Made by a program: the position numbers and the translations under genes. From Bradyrhizobium oligotrophicum S58 (GTDB lineage Bacteria; Pseudomonadota; Alphaproteobacteria; Rhizobiales; Xanthobacteraceae), in assembly GCF_000344805.1 (NCBI RefSeq), contig NC_020453.1, forward strand, positions 310,001-374,000: a DNA stretch of 64,000 bases, written 5' to 3'. The notes beneath the pieces are model-generated. The model did no database searches, was not told where the DNA came from, and saw nothing but the letters and a program-made list of their open reading frames with translations. Shown one piece after another: positions 7,570 through 16,488 of this stretch (positions are counted from its first letter, which is position 1; each line of letters starts with the position of its first letter).

Positions 7570-9513
7570 TCAGCCGCCGAAGCGCTGCCAGAACCCGCGC
7601 CAGCCGCCGGCCTGGGCCTTGGGCGCGATCTGCTCGGCGAACTCGTCGCGCGGCTGGTCCTCGTCGTCGACACCAGGATCGTCCGGCGGCCGCATGATCG
7701 GGACGATCGCCTGGATCGGCGTCTCCGGCGGCTTGGCCAGATCGGTGCGGTTCCGGAACAGCGGTGTCGGTGCGGTGGCGGCGGTTTCGGCCGGCTTGGC
7801 AGTCACGGCCACCGTGTCGATCTCCTCGACCGGGTCAGCGTCCGCTTCGGCCTCGCTCGGCGCGGCCGCCTGCAACGGCGGCGCCGGCTCGGCGGCGGGC
7901 GGGCTGGGGGTGACGGCCGTCACCTCGATCAACCCGTTGGTCGTCTCGACCAACCGGCTATCCCCAACCTTCTCAACAGGGATATCCACCGGCCTGTCGA
8001 CAGGGTTGTCCACGGGATCTTCGACAGCCTTGTCGAGCGTCGGCTCGGGTGTCGTGGCCTCGGCGGGCCGTTGCGGAACGTTGTCCTGCAGGGTCGGCGC
8101 GATTACCACCGGCGCGGCCGCGACCTCACGCGGCGGCTCGACCAGACCGTCGGGAATGGCCGGGCGGCCCGGCGGCGCCAGCACGGCCTCGGCGAATTCC
8201 GAGCTTTCGATCACGCTGTTGCGCTCCGAGGGCAGGCTCGCCACCGGCGTCTGCCATTGGAACGCGTCGAGCCGCCCGGTGACCGGCGAGATCGGCCGCC
8301 AATGGTCGCTGACATAGCCGTCCGCGGTCCAGGCGGGGTCGTGGCGGGCACGCACCGCGCGCAGGGTCCATTCGCGCGCCTTGCCGGCGTCGCCATGCTC
8401 GGTGCGCTCCAGCTCGGCCATCAGCATCGCCACGCGCTGGGTCGGATCGTCGGTGAACGGCGCCAGCGCCGCGCGGGCCCGGGCGTACTCGGCGGCATCG
8501 ATCGCCGCGCGCGCCAATGCGAGCGCGCCTTCGACGTGCCCCGGCGTGCGCGCCGCCAGGTTCTCGATCCGCGACAGCCGCTGCGTTGCCGAATCGCCGA
8601 GCCGCACATGGGCGTAGGCGTCGGCGAGGTCCGGGTGGGGGCAGGCGGCCCAGGCGGCCTCGATGATCTTCATCGCGCGCCGCACCTGGTGCGCCTCGCT
8701 CTCGAACTTGGCCGCCAGCACCGCGGCGGGCACCAAGGTCGGCGCCAGCTTCACCGCCTCCATCGCGCTGGACCGCGCGAGGTCGCGGTTCTCGGTCTCG
8801 AGCGCAATGGCGCGCGCGGTCAGCAGCACGCCGCGCTGGCGGCGGTAAGCCGGCTTGTCGATCATGCCGGCGGTGTAGTTGCCGTCGAGGATCGCCAGCG
8901 CGCCGTTCCAGTCGGCCTGCGCGCAGCGGAAGCCGAGCACGGCATGCGAGGCCCAGGTGGCGTTGGGCGCGAGCCTGAGCGCCTCGTCGGCGATCATCAC
9001 CGCGGCGTAGGCGTCGTCGGCGCGCTGCGCCTCGATGAACAGGCCGCGCAGGCCGAGCAGGCGGGTGTCGTGACGCTCGGCCATGGCGCGGAACGCGCGT
9101 CGGGCGCCGTCGCGGTCGCCTTCGAGCTGCGCCGCCTGGGCGTGCAGCAGCAAGGTCAGCGGATCGTCGCCGGCGAGCCGCTTCGCCGTGTCGGCATGCT
9201 GGCGCGCCGCGGTCGAATCGCCGTGGCCGATCGCGAGCAGGCCATGGGTGATGGCGTGCCGCCCGCGCTGGTGGCGGCGGGCGCGGTGACCTCTGCGGAT
9301 GCGGCCGGGAGCCCGCAGCAGCGCGCTGATCAGGTTCCACACCAGCACGCAGGCGGCGATGGTGAGGCCGAGGGCCAGCACGAACACCGGCAGCGTCATC
9401 GCGATGCGCCAGGGGCCCCAGTTCAAGACGACGTCGCCGGTCTGCTCGGCGACCCAGGCCGAGCCCGCAGCAGCGAGTCCGACCAGGATGAGGAAAATGA
9501 CGATCCGGAACAT
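7570..9513 (-). CDS. hemY: HemY-like TPR membrane protein of the heme gene cluster
   Basis: This is the inner-membrane tetratricopeptide HemY protein (not protoporphyrinogen oxidase). Two N-terminal membrane helices are visible (about residues 3-20 and 38-66), the HemY_N region, followed by TPR-type helices to about residue 400 and the conserved motif YVSDHWRPISPVTGRLDAFQW at about 405-425 (shown in part: DHWRPISPVTG). Beyond about 430 there is an acidic, Pro/Val-rich tail of roughly 210 residues with repeated VDxPVD units (VDNPVDRPVDIPVEK), making the protein 647 residues, longer than gammaproteobacterial HemY (about 400). It starts 7 bp after the mic60-like gene. The exact role in heme synthesis is unknown; it is probably a membrane scaffold. 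Confidence 0.88.
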   Translation of the reverse strand: MFRIVIFLILVGLAAAGSAWVAEQTGDVVLNWGPWRIAMTLPVFVLALGLTIAACVLVWNLISALLRAPGRIRRGHRARRHQRGRHAITHGLLAIGHGDSTAARQHADTAKRLAGDDPLTLLLHAQAAQLEGDRDGARRAFRAMAERHDTRLLGLRGLFIEAQRADDAYAAVMIADEALRLAPNATWASHAVLGFRCAQADWNGALAILDGNYTAGMIDKPAYRRQRGVLLTARAIALETENRDLARSSAMEAVKLAPTLVPAAVLAAKFESEAHQVRRAMKIIEAAWAACPHPDLADAYAHVRLGDSATQRLSRIENLAARTPGHVEGALALARAAIDAAEYARARAALAPFTDDPTQRVAMLMAELERTEHGDAGKAREWTLRAVRARHDPAWTADGYVSDHWRPISPVTGRLDAFQWQTPVASLPSERNSVIESSEFAEAVLAPPGRPAIPDGLVEPPREVAAAPVVIAPTLQDNVPQRPAEATTPEPTLDKAVEDPVDNPVDRPVDIPVEKVGDSRLVETTNGLIEVTAVTPSPPAAEPAPPLQAAAPSEAEADADPVEEIDTVAVTAKPAETAATAPTPLFRNRTDLAKPPETPIQAIVPIMRPPDDPGVDDEDQPRDEFAEQIAPKAQAGGWRGFWQRFGG

Positions 9514-9520
9514 GGGCGTC

Positions 9521-10792
9521 CTATTGCGCGGGTTTGGCGAGCGCGGTCATCGCGTCGTCGGCAAATTTGCGGGCGGCGGCCAGCGCGGCGTCGCGGGCGT
9601 CGGCCTTTTCGAGCCAGTCCTTGGCGGGGGCGCTGTCTTCGGGCGAAAGCCCCTTCAGCTCGCGCCGCGCCTCGGCCGAATCATTGCGCAGCGCCGCTGC
9701 GGTGACCCGCGCCACCACGGCGCCGCGGTCGGTGCCGGTGCGGTCGGTGCGCTCGACCTTGACCAGGCGGGCGGCGCCGGCCGAGAGCTTGTCGACGATC
9801 GAGGTCCCGGTGGTGCCCTCGGGCGGGGGCGGCGTCAGCCTGGGCACGATCGTGAGCAGGTCGCGGCTGAGCGCGGCCGGGCTCGGCACGCCGGTCGCAG
9901 CGAACGTGTCCAGCGGCTTCAGTGCGGCCGCATCGGGTGCCAGCGACTTCGCGGTCGAGAGCGCGGCGGCGTAGGGATCGCCGTGACGGACGGCGACGTC
10001 GAGCAGCGTGGCCGCGACCACGCGGCGCAGCGGTGCGTCGTCGGCCGGCTTGGCATCGGCGATCTTCTGGCTCTCCAGCGCCGCGCTTTGGCTCCGGCTC
10101 GCTCGCTCCAGCGCATCAATGCGCGCAGTGAGGCCGGACAGATCGACCGTCGCAGGTGCGGGCAGCGGCGCCGAGCCGTCACGCGGCTGCGCCTTGACGT
10201 CGTTGAGGGCCGCGACCGTCTTGTCGTTCTGGCTGCGCAAGGCGGCGATGTCGCCGCGCACGGCCGCCAGCGCCTTGTCGACCGCGTCGACGCGGCCGGC
10301 CATGGCCGTGTCCGGCTTGCCGACGCGCTGCTCAAGGGCGGCGACGCGCGTGGTGAGCTCGTCCATCGCCGTGGCCTGGGGCGAAACCGCCGATGGCGGC
10401 TGCACGGGCGGCCAACCCAGCATCCAGCCGACGCCGATCACCAGCGCGGCCGCAGCCGCGCCGGAGAACGGCGCGATGATCCAGGGCGACACCGGCCGCG
10501 GCCGGGGTGGCGGATCCAGGCGCGGCGGCGCAGCCGCGGCGATGGTCTCCTCGACCTCGGGAGTCGGCTCCGGCTCCCCATGCGGATGCGTGTCGGCGGC
10601 GGCGTCGGAGGACCCTTCGGCGATCGCCTCGGCCGGGGCGGACCACGGCGATGCGCTCGGCCGGTCTGCCGCGCTCTCGGCAGCGGCGGGGCGCTCCTCG
10701 CGTGAGGTCGGCGCGAGGTCGATGGTCGGCGGCGGCCGTTTCGGCCGCCCGGTCTCGGAGCCCGGTGCGGCGGTGTCGGTATCATCGACCAT
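9521..10792 (-). CDS. Alphaproteobacterial Mic60/mitofilin homologue (COG4223)
   Basis: The 423-residue protein has a Pro/Ala/Glu-rich cytoplasmic N-terminus (1-100), a single membrane helix at about 105-127 (WIIAPFSGAAAAALVIGVGW), a coiled-coil segment at about 140-230 (ELTTRVAALEQRV, AALRSQNDKTVAAL), and a C-terminal helical domain resembling mitofilin (TFAATGVPSPAALSRDLLTI, AEARRELKGLSPEDSAPAKD). Position between hemD and hemY, topology and the C-terminal motif match the alphaproteobacterial Mic60 homologue, implicated in shaping intracytoplasmic membranes and ancestral to mitochondrial Mic60. The protein should reside in the inner membrane facing the periplasm. Its link to heme synthesis is by genome context only. 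Confidence 0.82.
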   Translation of the reverse strand: MVDDTDTAAPGSETGRPKRPPPTIDLAPTSREERPAAAESAADRPSASPWSAPAEAIAEGSSDAAADTHPHGEPEPTPEVEETIAAAAPPRLDPPPRPRPVSPWIIAPFSGAAAAALVIGVGWMLGWPPVQPPSAVSPQATAMDELTTRVAALEQRVGKPDTAMAGRVDAVDKALAAVRGDIAALRSQNDKTVAALNDVKAQPRDGSAPLPAPATVDLSGLTARIDALERASRSQSAALESQKIADAKPADDAPLRRVVAATLLDVAVRHGDPYAAALSTAKSLAPDAAALKPLDTFAATGVPSPAALSRDLLTIVPRLTPPPPEGTTGTSIVDKLSAGAARLVKVERTDRTGTDRGAVVARVTAAALRNDSAEARRELKGLSPEDSAPAKDWLEKADARDAALAAARKFADDAMTALAKPAQ

Positions 10793-10842
10793 GGTGGAAG
10801 TTCCCTGGCTGAGGAAGGATTGGGCAGGCCCTCTTACGCCAT

Positions 10843-11580
10843 TCAGGATCGCAACGCACGAGTGAGCCCCTCCAGCATGTCTTTTTCATCCGGATGCGCT
10901 GAGATCGTGACCTGCGTCGCGCCGGCCTCCCGCAGCACCTCGGCGACATTGGCCGACAGGCAGCAATGCGGCACCGCCAGCGCCGAGATTTCGACGCCGT
11001 CAGCCCTGATCGCCGACACGAACGCCGCGGCACTTCGCCGCGAATAATGCAGCACCGCTTCGATCCCGTTCGCCGCGAATGCGTCGCAGGCCTCGCGCGG
11101 CAGTGCCGTCACCTGCGCCATGCGGTAGACGGTCTGCGTGACCACGTCGAAGCCGCGCTCGGCGAGCTCGGAGGCAAGATCGCGCGAGATGTCGGCACCG
11201 GCGAGATAGAGCAGGGTCGTGCGTGCACCGGTGAGCCCGGTCGTCACCCGCTCCGCCACCAGTGCGCGCAACGCGTCGGCGCCGCCATCGGCCGACATCA
11301 CATTTGTGAAACCAGCCGCGCGCGCCGCGTCTGCGGTGGCGCCGCCGACCGCAAACAGCGGTCGTTGCAACAATGGTGAGCCGGCGAGCTGCGGCGCCGC
11401 CGCGCGCAACGCGTTCGATGACGTGACGATGACGGCTGCAGCGTCGCGGCCTGCGTCCGCCGGCAGCGCGACCGGTTCGAAGCGCAGCATCGGCGCCAGC
11501 AGCACGTCGAAGCCGCGCGCACGGAGAGCGCCGGCGGTGCGTTCATTGTCGGGAGCGGGACGGGTCACCAGCACGGCCAT
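10843..11580 (-). CDS. hemD: Uroporphyrinogen-III synthase
   Basis: HemD closes the linear tetrapyrrole hydroxymethylbilane to uroporphyrinogen III in the cytoplasm. The 245-residue length is normal. It begins VLVTRPAPDNERTAGALRARG, typical of the family's first half-domain (shown: LVTRPAPDNERTA), and contains VIVTSSNALRA, the mid-protein LLYLAGADISRDLASELAERG hinge region and a late HYSRRSAAAFVSAI segment. It is first in a hemD-mic60-hemY operon, 50 bp before the mic60-like gene. hemC, which often precedes hemD in related genomes, is absent: the next gene upstream is the divergent tsaD. Confidence 0.92.
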   Translation of the reverse strand: MAVLVTRPAPDNERTAGALRARGFDVLLAPMLRFEPVALPADAGRDAAAVIVTSSNALRAAAPQLAGSPLLQRPLFAVGGATADAARAAGFTNVMSADGGADALRALVAERVTTGLTGARTTLLYLAGADISRDLASELAERGFDVVTQTVYRMAQVTALPREACDAFAANGIEAVLHYSRRSAAAFVSAIRADGVEISALAVPHCCLSANVAEVLREAGATQVTISAHPDEKDMLEGLTRALRS

Positions 11581-11696
11581 GTGCTATGCTCCCGTCGAAT
11601 ACGGATCGGCCGGGCTGCAACGGACGGACGATTGCACCTGGCGACCTCGTGGTGTTAGGCGGTTCTGCGCACTCATAATGACCAAAAGGGTTGAGA

Positions 11697-12788
11697 TTGG
11701 GTAACGATTCGACAACGCTGGTGCTCGGCATCGAGACCACCTGCGACGAGACCGCCGCGGCCGTGGTCTCCCGTGATTCGGACGGCAAGGGGACGATCCT
11801 CGCCAACGTGGTGCGCTCGCAGACCGACGAGCACGCCGTCTATGGCGGCGTGGTTCCCGAGATCGCCGCGCGCGCCCATGTCGACATGCTCGATCATCTC
11901 ATCGACGCCGCGATGCGCGAAGCCGGCATCGACTACGCCGAGCTCAGCGGTGTGGCGGCGGCAGCGGGTCCCGGCCTGATCGGCGGCGTCATCGTCGGCC
12001 TCACCACGGCGAAGGCGATCGCGATGGTGCACGACACCCCGCTGATCGCGGTCAACCATCTCGAGGCGCATGCGCTAACGCCGCGCCTCACCGATGCAAT
12101 CGACTTCCCCTATTGCCTGTTCCTGGCCTCCGGCGGCCACACCCAGATCGTCGCCGTCGCCGGCGTCGGCGACTACATCCGGCTCGGCACCACCGTCGAC
12201 GACGCCATGGGCGAGGCGTTCGACAAGGTCGCCAAGATGCTGGGCCTGCCCTATCCGGGCGGCCCGCAGGTTGAGCAGGCCGCACGCAGCGGCGACGCGG
12301 CGCGTTTCGCCTTCCCGCGCCCGATGCAGGGGCGAGCCGATGCCAATTTCTCGCTGTCCGGCCTGAAGACGGCCGTGCGCAACGAGATCGCCCGGCTCGA
12401 CGGCATCAGCGAGCAGGACGTCGCCGATCTCTGCGCCAGCTTCCAGGCGGCGGTGCTGGATTCGACTGCGGATCGTCTTCGTGTCGGCCTCGATCTGTTC
12501 AAGCAGCGCTTCGGCGCCCCGACCGCGCTGGTCGCCGCCGGCGGCGTCGCCGCCAACCAGGCGATCCGCGGTGCGCTCGATGACGTGGCGAAGAACGCCG
12601 GCACCCGGCTGATCATGCCGCCGCCGGCGCTGTGCACCGACAATGGCGCGATGATCGCATGGGCCGGCCTGGAGCGCCTCGCCCTCGGCATGGTCGACGG
12701 CATGGACGCCGCGCCGCGCGCCCGCTGGCTGCTGGATGCGAACGCCAGCGTGCCGGGCAAGTTCGCGAATACGCGCGCGGGGTTTTGA
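11697..12788 (+). CDS. tsaD: tRNA N6-threonylcarbamoyladenosine transferase subunit TsaD
   Basis: TsaD transfers the threonylcarbamoyl group from threonylcarbamoyl-AMP to A37 of tRNAs reading ANN codons, with TsaB and TsaE. The protein has the ASKHA-fold start [16 protein letters not shown], the metal-binding NHLEAHAL (His-x3-His), SGGHTQ and the late [10 protein letters not shown] and [12 protein letters not shown] motifs. The start is a TTG at 11697 with AGGG 6 bases upstream; a TTG at 11691 in the same frame sits right on that site and is less likely, and an in-frame stop lies at 11679. The 363-residue length fits the family. It is divergent from hemD and upstream of gpsA. Confidence 0.95.
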   Translation: MGNDSTTLVLGIETTCDETAAAVVSRDSDGKGTILANVVRSQTDEHAVYGGVVPEIAARAHVDMLDHLIDAAMREAGIDYAELSGVAAAAGPGLIGGVIVGLTTAKAIAMVHDTPLIAVNHLEAHALTPRLTDAIDFPYCLFLASGGHTQIVAVAGVGDYIRLGTTVDDAMGEAFDKVAKMLGLPYPGGPQVEQAARSGDAARFAFPRPMQGRADANFSLSGLKTAVRNEIARLDGISEQDVADLCASFQAAVLDSTADRLRVGLDLFKQRFGAPTALVAAGGVAANQAIRGALDDVAKNAGTRLIMPPPALCTDNGAMIAWAGLERLALGMVDGMDAAPRARWLLDANASVPGKFANTRAGF

Positions 12789-12876
12789 GCGGTGATGGAA
12801 TCGCTTTCTCATTCCGCACGAAGCGGCTGGATGGACCTCGGGTGTGATGTGGCAAGCTCCTGCCGCACCCGCGGTG

Positions 12877-12988
12877 CGCCCCCCTCCCCCTTGCGAGGAG
12901 GGGTCGGGGGTGGGGGTAGCCCCACAAAAAGTCTCGCCCGTGGCACCCCCCACCCCAACCCTCCCCCGCAAGGGGGGAGGGAGCGCAG
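12877..12988. repeat. Intergenic palindromic repeat (rhizobial type)
   Basis: Two GC-rich hairpins of the form CTCCCC-TTGCG-GGGAG sit at each end (CCCCTCCCCCTTGCGAGGAG and CCCTCCCCCGCAAGGGGGGA), joined by complementary GGTCGGGGGTGGGGG / CCCCCCACCCCAACC arms, so the whole 112 bp can fold into one long structure. A relative lies at 54972-55138. It fills the gap between tsaD and gpsA. Such elements are widespread between rhizobial genes. Confidence 0.75.
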
Positions 12989-13003
12989 CTGAGCGAGTGG
13001 CGA

Positions 13004-13984
13004 ATGTCCCACTTCCAGACGATCGCCATCATCGGCGCCGGTGCGTGGGGCACCGCGCTCGCCGCTGTGGCTGCGCGCGCTGGCCGTGACGTCACGCTTT
13101 ACGCGCGCGATGCCGACCACGCGGCGCGGATTGCAGCCGCGCGCGAAAATCCGCGCCTGCCCGGCATTCCGCTGGCCGACAGCATCGCCGTCACCGCAGA
13201 TCTCGCCCAGGCCGCCGGCGCCGACGCCATGCTGATCGTCGTCCCCGCGCAGCACCTGCGCGGCGCGGTCATGCATCTGGCGCCGCTGCTCGCGCACGGC
13301 ACGCCGCTCGTCGCCTGCGCCAAGGGCATCGAGCACGGCACGCACAAATTCATGACCGAGGTCATCGCTGAGGCCGCGCCGCAGGTCCGGGCGGCGATCC
13401 TGTCCGGCCCGAGCTTCGCCGACGACGTCGCGCGTGGTCTGCCCACGGCGGTGACGCTCGCCGCGCCCGACGAGGCACTCGCCGCTGCGCTGGTGCAGGC
13501 GCTGGGCTCAGCGACCTTCCGGCCCTATCACTCGACCGACGTGCGCGGTGTCGAAATCGGCGGAGCCGCCAAGAACGTGCTGGCGATCGCCGCCGGCATC
13601 GTCGCCGGCCGCAATCTCGGCGCCTCGGCGCTCGCCGCACTGACGACGCGCGGCTTTGCCGAACTCGTGCGGCTCGGCCGCGCCTTTGGCGCCCGTGGCG
13701 AGACCCTGACCGGCCTGTCCGGACTCGGCGACCTGATCCTGTCCTGCGCCGGCCCACAGTCGCGCAACTTCGCCGCCGGCCTCGCGCTCGGCCGCGGCGA
13801 GCCGCTCCCGGCCGGCAAGCTCGCCGAAGGGCAATACACCGCGCCGGTGCTGGTCGAGCTCGCGACGTCCCGCGGCGTCGAGATGCCGGTGGCGCAGGCC
13901 GTCGCCGCGATCCTGTCGGGCGCGCTGACCATCGACGCCGCGATCGAGACGCTGATGATGCGGCCGTTCAAGGCCGAGGAGTAG
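13004..13984 (+). CDS. gpsA: NAD(P)-dependent glycerol-3-phosphate dehydrogenase
   Basis: GpsA reduces dihydroxyacetone phosphate to sn-glycerol 3-phosphate for phospholipid synthesis in the cytoplasm. The Rossmann motif is at the N-terminus ([20 protein letters not shown]). Also present are the conserved IVVPAQHLR, the CAKGIE region, [16 protein letters not shown], and the catalytic lysine region [16 protein letters not shown], followed by [12 protein letters not shown]. The 326-residue length is standard. It follows tsaD on the same strand, a pairing common in alphaproteobacteria, but a 215-bp gap with a palindromic repeat separates them, so it may have its own promoter. Confidence 0.95.
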   Translation: MSHFQTIAIIGAGAWGTALAAVAARAGRDVTLYARDADHAARIAAARENPRLPGIPLADSIAVTADLAQAAGADAMLIVVPAQHLRGAVMHLAPLLAHGTPLVACAKGIEHGTHKFMTEVIAEAAPQVRAAILSGPSFADDVARGLPTAVTLAAPDEALAAALVQALGSATFRPYHSTDVRGVEIGGAAKNVLAIAAGIVAGRNLGASALAALTTRGFAELVRLGRAFGARGETLTGLSGLGDLILSCAGPQSRNFAAGLALGRGEPLPAGKLAEGQYTAPVLVELATSRGVEMPVAQAVAAILSGALTIDAAIETLMMRPFKAEE

Positions 13985-14075
13985 GCGGCCTTCACGGCAC
14001 CGGCAGGTTGTAATAGCCTGCAGGCGATCCGGCGGCTTCCGGTCAATCAAGAAACGAATCCCATCGAGGAAACCC

Positions 14076-15182
14076 ATGCGCAGATCGCACCTTGCCCTGC
14101 TGTCGGCGAGCCTTGCGTGGCTGGCCGTCACCGCCACCGCCTATGCCCAGACCGCGGCCACGTATGACGACCTCGCCAAGAGCGAAGCCGCAGCCAATGC
14201 CGAGAACGGCAAGCGGGTCGCGCCGGTCAAGTCGATCGGCAACCCCTCCGACGAGGTCAGCCCCGAGATGCAGGCGATGATCGGCGCGCCCTATCCGCCG
14301 CATTTCAACGCCGATCCGAAGACGCCGGCCGAATGGAAGGAGCTGATCGAGCGCCGCGCCAAGCTCGCCATCGCCGGCATCCCCGCGATGAAGGAGAAGC
14401 TCGGCGTCAAGGTCGAGGAGACGAAGATCGCCGGCGTGCACTGCTTCGTCGTCACGCCGAACAAGATGCCGCCGGACAACCGGCGCCGGCTGCTGGTGCA
14501 CGTCCATGGCGGCGGCTACGTGTTCGGGCCCGGCGAGGCGGCGTTGGGCGAGGCGATCATGATGGCGGGCTTCGGCGGCTTCAAAGTGATCTCGGTCGAC
14601 TACCGCATGCCGCCGGACTTCCCGTATCCGGCCGCGATGGACGATGCGATGGCGGTGTGGAAGGAGCTGGTCAAGACCAACGATCATCGCCGCATGGCGA
14701 TCTTCGGCACCTCGACCGGCGGCGCGATGACGCTTGCGATGGTGCTGCGCGCGAAAACCGAGAAGCTGCCGCGGCCGGCCGCGATCGCGCCGGGCACGCC
14801 ATGGGCCGACATCGACAAGATCGGCGACAGCTATGCCGGCAATGAGTGGCTCGACAACGTGCTGGTGACCTGGGACGGCTGGCTCGGCCGCGCCGCCAAG
14901 CTCTATGCCAACGGCACCAGCCTCAAGGATCCGCAGATCTCGCCGATCTATGGCGACTTCAAGGGCTTTCCGCCCACCATCCTGACCACCGGTACGCGCG
15001 ACCTGTTCCTGAGCAACACCGTGCGGACGCATCGCAAGCTGCGTCGCGCCGGCGTGATCGCCGACCTCAACGTCTATGAGGGCCAGTCGCACGCGCAATA
15101 TCAGTTCAACATCGCTGCGCCGGAGACCAGGGAGGCCTTTACCGACATCGCCAGGTTCTTCGACCGGTATCTCGAAGAGTAG
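14076..15182 (+). CDS. Secreted alpha/beta hydrolase of the hormone-sensitive-lipase family
   Basis: The 368-residue protein has a signal peptide (MRRSHLALLSASLAWLAVTA, cleavage near AYAQ) and is probably periplasmic. The alpha/beta-hydrolase-3 signature is clear: oxyanion motif HVHGGGYVFGPG, nucleophile elbow GTSTGG (Gly-x-Ser-x-Gly), the acid in GTRDLFLS and the catalytic His in GQSHAQY. HSL-family enzymes hydrolyse short-chain esters; the natural substrate is unknown. A good GAGG ribosome-binding site lies 6 bases before the ATG. It stands alone between gpsA and the EVE gene. Confidence 0.85.
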   Translation: MRRSHLALLSASLAWLAVTATAYAQTAATYDDLAKSEAAANAENGKRVAPVKSIGNPSDEVSPEMQAMIGAPYPPHFNADPKTPAEWKELIERRAKLAIAGIPAMKEKLGVKVEETKIAGVHCFVVTPNKMPPDNRRRLLVHVHGGGYVFGPGEAALGEAIMMAGFGGFKVISVDYRMPPDFPYPAAMDDAMAVWKELVKTNDHRRMAIFGTSTGGAMTLAMVLRAKTEKLPRPAAIAPGTPWADIDKIGDSYAGNEWLDNVLVTWDGWLGRAAKLYANGTSLKDPQISPIYGDFKGFPPTILTTGTRDLFLSNTVRTHRKLRRAGVIADLNVYEGQSHAQYQFNIAAPETREAFTDIARFFDRYLEE

Positions 15183-15312
15183 CGCGCCGGTCATAACAGG
15201 ATTCGTGACGGTCGGGCTTGACCCGGCCATCCCCGTCTTCTTTCATCCGCCGGTCGAAATGAAGGAAGGTCCTCGGACGACATCCGAGGCCTCGCGAAGG
15301 AAGCTTGAGTCC

Positions 15313-15726
15313 ATGAGCTACTGGCTGGTGAAATCCGAACCCTCGGTATGGTCGTGGGACCAGCAGGTGGCGAAGGGGTCCAAGGGCGAGGCCTGGACCG
15401 GCGTGCGCAACTACACGGCGCGGCAGAATCTCGTTGCGATGAAGAAGGGCGAGCTCGCCTTCTACTACCATTCCAACGAGGGCAAGGAGATCGTCGGCAT
15501 CGCCGAGATCATCAAGGAAGCCTATCCCGATCCCACCGACAAGACCGGCAAGTTCGTCTGCGTCGACATCAAGGCGCACAAGCCGTTCAAGACGCCGGTG
15601 ACGCTCGCCGCCATCAAGGTCGATCCGAAGCTGGCCGAGATGGCTCTGGTCAAGCAGTCGCGGCTCTCGGTGCAGCCGGTGACGCCGGAGGAATGGAAGC
15701 ACATCTGCAAGCTGGGCGGGGTGTAG
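15313..15726 (+). CDS. EVE domain protein
   Basis: This 137-residue protein is a single EVE (PUA-superfamily) domain. It begins MSYWLVKSEPSVWSWDQQ and has the family signatures WTGVRNYTARQNL, FYYHSNEGKEIVGIAEI and a C-terminal SRLSVQPVTPEEW. EVE domains bind modified bases in DNA or RNA and occur in RNA-modification and restriction contexts; in Hyphomicrobiales this stand-alone form is usual and its target is unknown. The start at 15313 follows GAAGGAAG at a suitable distance; the frame is open further upstream but the extra part is not protein-like. The product is cytoplasmic. Confidence 0.9.
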   Translation: MSYWLVKSEPSVWSWDQQVAKGSKGEAWTGVRNYTARQNLVAMKKGELAFYYHSNEGKEIVGIAEIIKEAYPDPTDKTGKFVCVDIKAHKPFKTPVTLAAIKVDPKLAEMALVKQSRLSVQPVTPEEWKHICKLGGV

Positions 15727-16064
15727 GGGCGCGGATGGTCGCGACCAAGGGCCCCGCACCGGCCGACGTCCGATGCGGGATGTCGTGATCCGCGCTGGCC
15801 GGTGAATCCGGCGCTCATGTGTCTCCGGGATCTCGGCTGGAGAGACCATGGTCCGGACTGCCCGCATTCTCACAAGTCCGGCAAACTCCTCCAGCAATGT
15901 CAGGCTTGGCAGAACCGGTCGGTTCGGTGAGCGGACCGTGCGGACGCATCGCCGCCCGTCCTCTCCGCGTCTCAGCCGCTGCTTTCGGCATCGACACGGT
16001 GATGCTACGCTTGGTTGTGGCAGGGAGCACCTGCTTCCTGCTCCATACCGAACAGGAGACCGAC
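15727..16064. other. Intergenic region between EVE and dodecin genes
   Basis: The region is 338 bp. The dodecin frame stays open back to 15819, but that part has no start signal and unlikely composition. I see no RNA gene, repeat or clear promoter. Confidence 0.4.
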
Positions 16065-16280
16065 ATGTCTGACAGCGTCTACAAAGTCATCGAGCTGATC
16101 GGCACCAGCAGCGAATCCTGGGAAAGGGCGGCCACCAATGCCGTCGAGCAGGCGGCGAAGACACTTCGGGACCTGCGCGTCGCAGAGGTGGTCCAGCTCG
16201 ATATGCAGCTCGACGCGAAGGGGAAGGTGGAAGCCTATCGAGCCAAGCTCAACGTCTCGTTCAAGTTCGAAGGCGCATGA
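16065..16280 (+). CDS. Dodecin (flavin-binding dodecamer)
   Basis: At 71 residues this is a typical dodecin, a small protein assembling into a hollow dodecamer that stores or buffers flavins (or CoA) in the cytoplasm. Signatures are the N-terminal VYKVIELIGTSSESWE, the central helix ATNAVEQAAKTLRDLR and the beta strand VAEVVQLDMQLDAKGKV, ending in YRAKLNVSFKFEG. The conserved flavin-stacking Trp is in SESWE. The ATG at 16065 has a strong AGGAG 6 bases upstream. It is monocistronic. Confidence 0.93.
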   Translation: MSDSVYKVIELIGTSSESWERAATNAVEQAAKTLRDLRVAEVVQLDMQLDAKGKVEAYRAKLNVSFKFEGA

Positions 16281-16488
16281 GCTGAGCATCGACTTGCGTT
16301 GTCGTCGCCGGCCCATCGGCGGGAGCAAGGTTGAACTTGCCATTCGGCGTCATGCCCCGTCACGAGGGGCATGACCGTGGACGTCTCGGTTCGGCTTCCG
16401 CGGGATGGCGAGGCGGGACGGACCACAGGCCTGTCATGCGCCCGTCGTGCCGCAGGGCGCGCCGCTGCATGACGATCGGGATCTCGGA

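Noticed and set aside
8071..9705. Open frame of 544 codons on the plus strand across hemY
   Set aside because: It lies antisense to hemY, is Arg/Gly/His-rich with no domain, and arises from the high GC content. The minus-strand frame has clear HemY motifs.
16350..16373. Hairpin TCATGCCCC/GGGGCATGA as a terminator
   Set aside because: The stem is good but no T-run follows on either strand; noted only as a possible structure.
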